NCBI GenBank assembly: GCA_937980625.1
Contig: CALJPJ010000258.1
Location: forward strand, 1-11,845
Source: an uncultured Bdellovibrionales bacterium
GTDB taxonomy: Bacteria; Bdellovibrionota; Bdellovibrionia; Bdellovibrionales; UBA1609
Direction: 5' to 3'
Length of the DNA: 11,845 nt
Within the stretch, counting starts at the first letter, position 1. Each line of letters starts with the position of its first letter. The notes beneath the pieces were generated by a model that was not told where the DNA came from, made no database searches, and saw only the letters and a list, made by a program, of their open reading frames with translations. Positions 8,901 to 11,845 of this stretch are shown piece by piece. A program made the translations under genes and the position numbers.

Positions 8901-9420
8901 TTATATAGGTTTAGGGCGCAGTCGTTTTAGTTCAGAAAATACAGTCAGTGTTAAAACAAAAGATCCAGATGAGTTTTTATTGAAAAATGGTAATTTAATA
9001 TCTTATAAAAATGGTGAAGTTTATTTCTCATTATTTAGAACTTCAGGTGAGCTATTATTGACCACTGAGCAAGGTGAAACAGTATCTTACTCATCACAAG
9101 AAATGAAGGTGACTCAATTTTTACCTGGACTTAACTTTGAAGAGGTAATTGTTCCATCATATTTTAATAGTTCATCGGGGTTAACTCCTGCTATTTTTGT
9201 AAATGCGAGTGAAATTTATAGTCGTAGAGTTTACTCTTGGGTTGTTGATGGTGATAAAAAGACATTAGTGTCACCTATAAACTTAAACGTTGAGTTGCCT
9301 GAAAATTGCTATACTTTGCTACCATCTAAAATATTAAACTCAGCAAGTATGCACTACACCTTTTTATGTAAAAATAAGAAAAACTGGGAGTATAGGTACG
9401 TTCCAATGGAAGTGAATTAA
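5920..9420 (+). CDS. Exported subtilisin-like S8 serine protease with long C-terminal region
   Basis: This is a secreted endopeptidase of the subtilase (S8) family. Residues 1-20 form a signal peptide ('MMRLLFTNLLILLTSQYVFS'). A region without a recognisable I9 propeptide follows to about residue 125. The catalytic domain is at about 126-460: Asp134 in 'VVAVVDSGLD', His232 in 'SHGTHLAGIL', oxyanion Asn344 in 'AAAGND', and Ser416 in 'SGTSQAAPFVAG'. The triad looks intact. A very charged, Lys/Arg-rich insert (about 163-193) sits between Asp and His. Residues about 481-590 resemble an immunoglobulin-like beta-sandwich often found after subtilase domains. The remaining roughly 570 residues are not recognised, except for two acidic loops, 'DTNGNMD' (930-936) and 'DGDSRIDDRDD' (955-965), of calcium-binding type. 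The start overlaps the previous stop (ATGA) and has GAGG at 5908-5911, 8 bases upstream. The second ATG at 5923 is an alternative start. The target is unknown; a nutritional or predatory role is possible (inference). Confidence 0.93.
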   Translation: MMRLLFTNLLILLTSQYVFSQAVIPFEKLHPQLENKVNDIYLNLQWGHMNYGQIVQQQRSELEYEPICGNNFELTQFDPESLSAEDFFLGSSGKVCVPKSSTSGESKDYDVSWMNYILNYESLINRDVVVAVVDSGLDYDHPDIIENIARDDERCNIAGKPGEIQRPKKPKRDRNRNRVDNGERTQPRKEESKVVPTISEYDFSADCMGWDFTYIEHKLGNNDVRDDSSFSHGTHLAGILSAGVSNGIGISGLSNRIKVLPVKVFREFKRGEAQRFSIESEFKFLLDQVAAGLEYLALVKRNGRHVDAVNLSFGWPKRLTTERLNKAIQALIDLDIVVVAAAGNDDVTVDLFPCAYPGVICVGAHTNNGTIASFSNYGSTVDMLAAGDNILSLHRTDEVSFLFSQSDDYDFQSGTSQAAPFVAGAAAILKGIYNDISLDEVKARLFASSLIEKKADHKFALNGILQLSESVTQVERPYIYPDFKKLMQVKVVNQKFSIDLPIKNLWKKSKNIDVNVSVRTNNIKLNKSKLKFSKLNSSEEKNIRIQGQVIDANKDSRVAFNVSISYQDFSGKTYTQDFQLLTELYIDLASKATVMPIVMSKDVQDLLELFLEKNPELFDAGRTVIQRVKPTGITDEATEFYVSSPATKDGVEGINAYVLRQVGKRFIQKKAAFLPNGSRYQIFKYDLLPQNPGKEYIIRSDVDIVDEENNIIDKYLEFYILDNSLYNTLNVFRLKPRQSIEGRGHFKSLLNYYFDFTINGLINPNLESFYRDTQKLYSSMASHPRVLVNQLGNFNDLFFMAEGFISDLDNNMSINNFSQQDYISLQIYYMERIGSSNDLQLRTFSTPELKQQVKEQFADYFYQQGLISSKVLHPDMQLYLWKFLESNGDNSEVNVLASFSKEAQVAREGSVQKVTGINTNHFFIINIFRDTNGNMDFKVVPFDHGKGTGLSFSNDGDSRIDDRDDILTYFALDEMARGTLLGLKNSSFRSAENTYIGLGRSRFSSENTVSVKTKDPDEFLLKNGNLISYKNGEVYFSLFRTSGELLLTTEQGETVSYSSQEMKVTQFLPGLNFEEVIVPSYFNSSSGLTPAIFVNASEIYSRRVYSWVVDGDKKTLVSPINLNVELPENCYTLLPSKILNSASMHYTFLCKNKKNWEYRYVPMEVN

Positions 9421-10073
9421 TTATCTTCAATGAGTCGGTAAGGTCGGCTAGCTGATGAACCTCCAGCTCGGCCTTTACTATTTAAATTAGTAGGCTTATT
9501 AATTTCATCTCTTAGCTTTTCAGAAAAGCTATACTTACTTTTTAATTTTTTACTCATTTGTTTTCTAAGGCTTTTTTGGTCTGGTATACTGGCAACCCCA
9601 CGCTTAGAATTTTTTTTAGAGTATTTCTTTTTTAATTTTTTAACTTTAGACTTAGATTTCTTTTTAGATATAAATCTTGCTTTTTTAGTTAGTATGCGAT
9701 CGCCAATCATAAAAGTAGGATACTCTACCTCTGGTAATTTTTTTCTTTCAGGTACTTTATAAATGCGAGCTACACTGAGTTTGTCACCCACATGAATAAT
9801 TTTTACATCTCCAACTGGTAGCCACAAATCACCAATATTTTTGTTCATTAAAGGGTCATAAAAGGACTTTCTTCTAACAACAGGGATAATGTGATTTTCT
9901 TTTAAACCTTTATCTTTTCCGGCATCTATATAAAAATCTTTATAGTGGTTTTTGCTATTAGTTAGGGAAAGAGTTCGTTTAATTTCTATAATTTTACTAC
10001 CAACTGGTTTTGCGTGAGTAGTGAATGAAGTAAAAAAAAGAATAAATATAATAAAGTAAATATAAAGTTTCAT
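9417..10073 (-). CDS. Secreted lysine-rich protein, N-terminal beta domain, unknown function
   Basis: This 218-residue exported protein is not assigned to a named family. Residues 1-21 are a signal peptide ('MKLYIYFIIFILFF...') with cleavage likely after 'THA'. Residues about 26-130 form a compact beta-rich domain with 'FYIDAGKDKGLKENHIIPV', 'VGDVKIIHVGDKLSVARI' and 'FMIGDRI'. This pattern (a constant 'I-x-x-G-x-x-x-G-L' turn, then 'V-G-x-V-K-I-I' and 'S-x-A-R-I') resembles the small beta domains at the C-terminus of FlgT-like proteins, but the likeness is only by eye. Residues 130-182 are extremely Lys-rich, and the end is Gly/Ser/Arg-rich. The basic tail could bind peptidoglycan, LPS, acidic polymer or nucleic acid (inference). 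The ATG at 10073 has a GGA-type site 7 bases upstream on the minus strand. The stop interlocks with the convergent protease stop (TTAA, 9417-9420). Confidence 0.8.
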   Translation of the reverse strand: MKLYIYFIIFILFFTSFTTHAKPVGSKIIEIKRTLSLTNSKNHYKDFYIDAGKDKGLKENHIIPVVRRKSFYDPLMNKNIGDLWLPVGDVKIIHVGDKLSVARIYKVPERKKLPEVEYPTFMIGDRILTKKARFISKKKSKSKVKKLKKKYSKKNSKRGVASIPDQKSLRKQMSKKLKSKYSFSEKLRDEINKPTNLNSKGRAGGSSASRPYRLIEDN

Positions 10074-10100
10074 TTTTTTCCTGTTATTTTATTTGCACAA

Positions 10101-10129
10101 TAAATAATCATTATTTTTTTTGTATTCAA
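10101..10129 (-). promoter_or_regulatory. Candidate promoter for the minus-strand secreted protein
   Basis: Read on the minus strand, TTGAAT (plus 10124-10129) and TATTTA (plus 10101-10106) are separated by 17 bases, just upstream of the ATG at 10073. The -10 match is weak, and the local AT content makes chance matches likely. Confidence 0.22.
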
Positions 10130-10207
10130 TAGTTTATCGGAAAGCCAATGTCTCATCTTGAGTCTTTTTTAGAGTCACTCTGATACTGACTAGGCTTAAG
10201 TCTTATT

Positions 10208-10230
10208 AGTAGTGTCATAAAGACATTACT
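10208..10230. repeat. 9-bp hairpin in the divergent intergenic region
   Basis: AGTAGTGTC (10208-10216), loop ATAAA, GACATTACT (10222-10230). The arms pair fully if one G-T wobble is allowed. No T-run follows, so it is not a typical terminator. An alternative pairing uses TTAAGT (10197-10202) with ACTTAA (10228-10233). It may be an operator or a leader structure. Confidence 0.35.
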
Positions 10231-10415
10231 TAATGCAGCGCATTTTCTTGTGCTAGTTCCATGGACTTAGAATTAAGTTATTGAATTTAAAACAAAATAG
10301 TAAAATTAAAAGCTAAATTATTTACAGTTCTTACTTTGGTATAGCTTTTGTAAATATACAATCCCATAACATTAAAGTGACACCATTTTAAATAACAAAC
10401 ATAAGGGGAAAAATT

Positions 10416-11132
10416 ATGAAATTAATTAATACGTTAATATTATCAGTAGCTGCTTTAGCTTTAACAGCATGTGGCGGAAGTGGAAACGGTGGTCTTACTC
10501 ACAGTCAACTGGCTTCTGACTTTGTTGCTTCTTTAAACTATGACCTTAACTATGACGTTGAGATAGTTAAAACTCATACTCGTCAGTATAATTACGTTGT
10601 AGTTTATGACTATGATTTAGATTCTTATGATGCTTATAATCTTTCTTACTACTATCCTGGAGATAATATTTCTTATTATCTTGATGATTATGAGTATACT
10701 TTTTTCTATGACTTAGATTATAACTTTGGAAATGTATATACAGATTATATCACTGGAATTACATTCTCTAAAACTAAAATGACAACTGCTGATAACGTTA
10801 AGGCTCAAGAACTAATTGATGGAATTAAAGTTAAAAAAGCAACTAAGCAGTTAACTGTTCAGTTTGGTTTAGCTCCAGCTAGAGCTAAAGAAGTTGCTGG
10901 ATTAGCATTACAACTTAATAATTCAGATAAAGCAACTATGACGACTTACCAGTATGACCAGTATTCAAAAGCTATTTTAGGTAGCTCTTACACTGAAATT
11001 CAATCTGCACTAGCTGATAAAATTTCTGGTAACAACGCTTCTTTAGATAAAGTTTTCTCTAAAGCAGCTAAAGTGAATGGAGTTTCAAAAAAGAGTGTTG
11101 AAAAATTAGCTGATCTTTTCATTAAGAACTAA
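10416..11132 (+). CDS. Tyr/Asp-rich lipoprotein, tandem paralog 1 (unknown function)
   Basis: I do not recognise a named family. The 238-residue product has a lipoprotein signal ending in the lipobox 'LTAC' with lipidated Cys19, then a Gly/Ser/Asn linker 'GGSGNGG', so it is membrane-anchored in the envelope. Residues about 32-118 form the characteristic domain: about 19 of 72 residues from 41 to 112 are Tyr and many others are Asp, in alternating patterns such as 'VVVYDYDLDSYDAY', suggesting extended beta strands. Residues about 125-238 are Ala/Lys-rich and helical, with two similar segments ('FGLAPARAKEVAGLALQL' near 150 and 'NGVSKKSVEKLADLF' near 221). ATG 10416 follows AAGGGG (10403-10408) by 7 bases. 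Strong tandem terminators follow the gene. The strong ribosome site and terminators suggest a well-expressed single-gene unit. The next gene is a diverged copy. Confidence 0.85.
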   Translation: MKLINTLILSVAALALTACGGSGNGGLTHSQLASDFVASLNYDLNYDVEIVKTHTRQYNYVVVYDYDLDSYDAYNLSYYYPGDNISYYLDDYEYTFFYDLDYNFGNVYTDYITGITFSKTKMTTADNVKAQELIDGIKVKKATKQLTVQFGLAPARAKEVAGLALQLNNSDKATMTTYQYDQYSKAILGSSYTEIQSALADKISGNNASLDKVFSKAAKVNGVSKKSVEKLADLFIKN

Positions 11133-11153
11133 TTTAAATTAAGATAATTTAAG

Positions 11154-11182
11154 AAAAGGGTGGCATTAACCACCCTTTTTTT
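11154..11182 (+). terminator. Strong intrinsic terminator after the first lipoprotein gene
   Basis: Stem AAAAGGGTGG (11154-11163), loop CATTAA, stem CCACCCTTTT (11170-11179), with seven T at 11176-11182. It is a perfect 10-bp GC-cored hairpin with a U-tract, 21 bases after the stop codon at 11130-11132. Confidence 0.93.
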
Positions 11183-11185
11183 GTG

Positions 11186-11206
11186 CCTAAAATCGTTAGG
11201 TTTTTT
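11186..11206 (+). terminator. Second, smaller intrinsic terminator in tandem
   Basis: CCTAA (11186-11190), loop AATCG, TTAGG (11196-11200), then six T (11201-11206). A short stem with a perfect U-tract lies only 3 bases after the first terminator. It probably backs up the first and insulates the second lipoprotein gene. Confidence 0.6.
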
Positions 11207-11253
11207 AATATTTAAACAAAGAATATATATATGGCTGTGCGCAATATTTAGAG

Positions 11254-11262
11254 TTATCCACA
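11254..11262 (+). promoter_or_regulatory. Perfect DnaA-box sequence TTATCCACA
   Basis: This exact match to the high-affinity E. coli DnaA box sits 70 bases before the second lipoprotein start, next to an AT-rich stretch (ATATATATAT, 11223-11232). It is the only exact copy I noticed in the window and no dnaA or other oriC gene is near, so a replication origin is unlikely. It could be a DnaA-regulated promoter or chance. Confidence 0.4.
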
Positions 11263-11320
11263 GGTTTTATTTCCAATTTATGCAATCAGTTGTTAATTAA
11301 GTACTTCAAATAAAATCAAT

Positions 11321-11326
11321 GGGGGA
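11321..11326 (+). promoter_or_regulatory. G-run ribosome binding site of the second lipoprotein gene
   Basis: GGGGGA lies 5 bases before ATG 11332 and supports this start. It repeats the G-run type of site seen before fliW and the large exported protein gene. Confidence 0.65.
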
Positions 11327-11331
11327 TTTAT

Positions 11332-11845
11332 ATGAAGTTACTTAGTATTCTTTTAATTTTGTCATCGGCACTTATGATATCTTGTGCTGAAAATGAGCAC
11401 TCAAATTTAGCAAATGACTTTGTAAACGCTTTGAATTTTGATCTAGGTTATGATGTTGAAATTGTAAAAACACATACTAAACAAAGAAATTACTTAGTTG
11501 TAAGAGATTATGATTTAGGCACCTTAGATGCTTACGATCTTACTAACTATAAAAAAGGCGATGACGTTGGTACGTATATTGAGAATTACGAAGGTAATTT
11601 TTATTATGATTTAGATTTTTCTCACGTTGAAGAAGACTGGTATTATGTAAATGGTGGCTTCGGCACTTTGTATGATCCTATTTACGGTTATAACTCAATT
11701 TACAATGGGCACTACGAAGTAAGCTATCAAGATGTATATGTGCACGCACCGTCTGGCTTATTGTTTTCTAAAGTAAGGATGACATCAAGTGACTTGGTTA
11801 AGGCACAAGAGTTGGTAGACGCAGTAAAGGTAAAAAAAGCAACTA
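11332..11845 (+). CDS. Tyr/Asp-rich lipoprotein, tandem paralog 2, 3'-truncated
   Basis: The first 171 residues of a paralog of the preceding lipoprotein run off the right edge in frame. The signal peptide ends 'LMISC' with probable lipid-bearing Cys18, a slightly non-ideal lipobox with Met at -3. The core 'LANDFVNALNFDLGYDVEIV' onward aligns without gaps to paralog 1 over about 73 residues, about 60% identical by eye, and the block 'YDVEIVKTHT' is unchanged. It then carries about 34 extra residues (within 98-140), rich in Tyr, Gly and Asn, before rejoining at 'LLFSKVRM' and 'VKAQELVDAVKVKKAT', which matches paralog 1 ('VKAQELIDGIKVKKAT'). The Ala/Lys helical tail presumably continues beyond the window. 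The DNA has diverged at silent positions, so the duplication is not recent. Terminators upstream imply its own promoter, which I could not identify with confidence. Confidence 0.85.
   Translation, partial: MKLLSILLILSSALMISCAENEHSNLANDFVNALNFDLGYDVEIVKTHTKQRNYLVVRDYDLGTLDAYDLTNYKKGDDVGTYIENYEGNFYYDLDFSHVEEDWYYVNGGFGTLYDPIYGYNSIYNGHYEVSYQDVYVHAPSGLLFSKVRMTSSDLVKAQELVDAVKVKKAT

Larger units (their letters stand above)
10074..10415. other. Divergent 342-bp intergenic region, no gene found
   Basis: This AT-rich stretch separates the minus-strand Lys-rich gene from the lipoprotein gene at 10416 and must hold promoters for both. It contains several dyads: AGAGT-C-ACTCT (10171-10181), AGTCA...TGACT (10173-10191), a 9-bp hairpin at 10208-10230, TTTACA...TGTAAA (10321-10354), and TTGTA-AATA-TACAA (10348-10361). 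I could not find a convincing RNA gene or protein-coding frame. The only small frame seen (MSHLESFLESL, 10148-10183) has weak support. Confidence 0.6.

Noticed and set aside
10148..10183. 11-codon frame MSHLESFLESL as a leader peptide
   Set aside because: It has only a weak GGAAAG upstream, no attenuator hairpin with a T-run, and no biosynthetic gene downstream.
11223..11262. AT-rich stretch plus DnaA box as a replication origin
   Set aside because: There is only one exact box, with no cluster and no dnaA, dnaN, parAB or rep gene nearby.

Overview
The window is AT-rich (by eye about one third G+C) and gene-dense. It looks like bacterial chromosome from a flagellated Gram-negative organism: exported proteins have Sec signal peptides, lipoproteins have lipoboxes, and a flagellar flgL-csrA-fliW cluster is present. 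FliW together with CsrA excludes typical gammaproteobacteria. With the low G+C, the large secreted subtilase and the unrecognised secreted proteins, the best guess is a Bdellovibrionota-type organism (Bacteriovorax/Halobacteriovorax-like). This taxon is an inference, not proven by any single gene.

Layout. (1) Positions 1-1972, plus strand: the 3' part of flgL (hook-filament junction protein), then csrA (RNA-binding translational regulator), then fliW (flagellin-binding CsrA antagonist). This is a flagellar late-assembly and post-transcriptional control block. (2) Positions 2069-9420, plus strand: two very long genes overlapping by 4 bp (ATGA). The first encodes a 1284-residue exported protein of unknown function. 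The second encodes an 1166-residue exported S8 (subtilisin-like) serine protease with an intact Asp/His/Ser triad and about 700 residues after the protease domain. They almost certainly form one translationally coupled unit and probably act together in the envelope or outside the cell. (3) Positions 9417-10073, minus strand: a lysine-rich secreted protein whose stop codon interlocks with that of the protease gene. (4) Positions 10074-10415: a 342-bp divergent intergenic region with several small inverted repeats and no convincing gene. (5) Positions 10416 to the end, plus strand: two tandem paralogous lipoproteins rich in Tyr and Asp. They are separated by tandem intrinsic terminators and a perfect DnaA-box sequence. 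The second paralog runs off the window.

The most notable parts are the unknown giant protein coupled to the subtilase and the tandem Tyr/Asp-rich lipoprotein family. G-runs of five or more are rare here, and three of the four lie at ribosome-binding positions (fliW, the giant gene, the second lipoprotein). I saw no tRNA, rRNA, CRISPR array, insertion sequence or phage gene.
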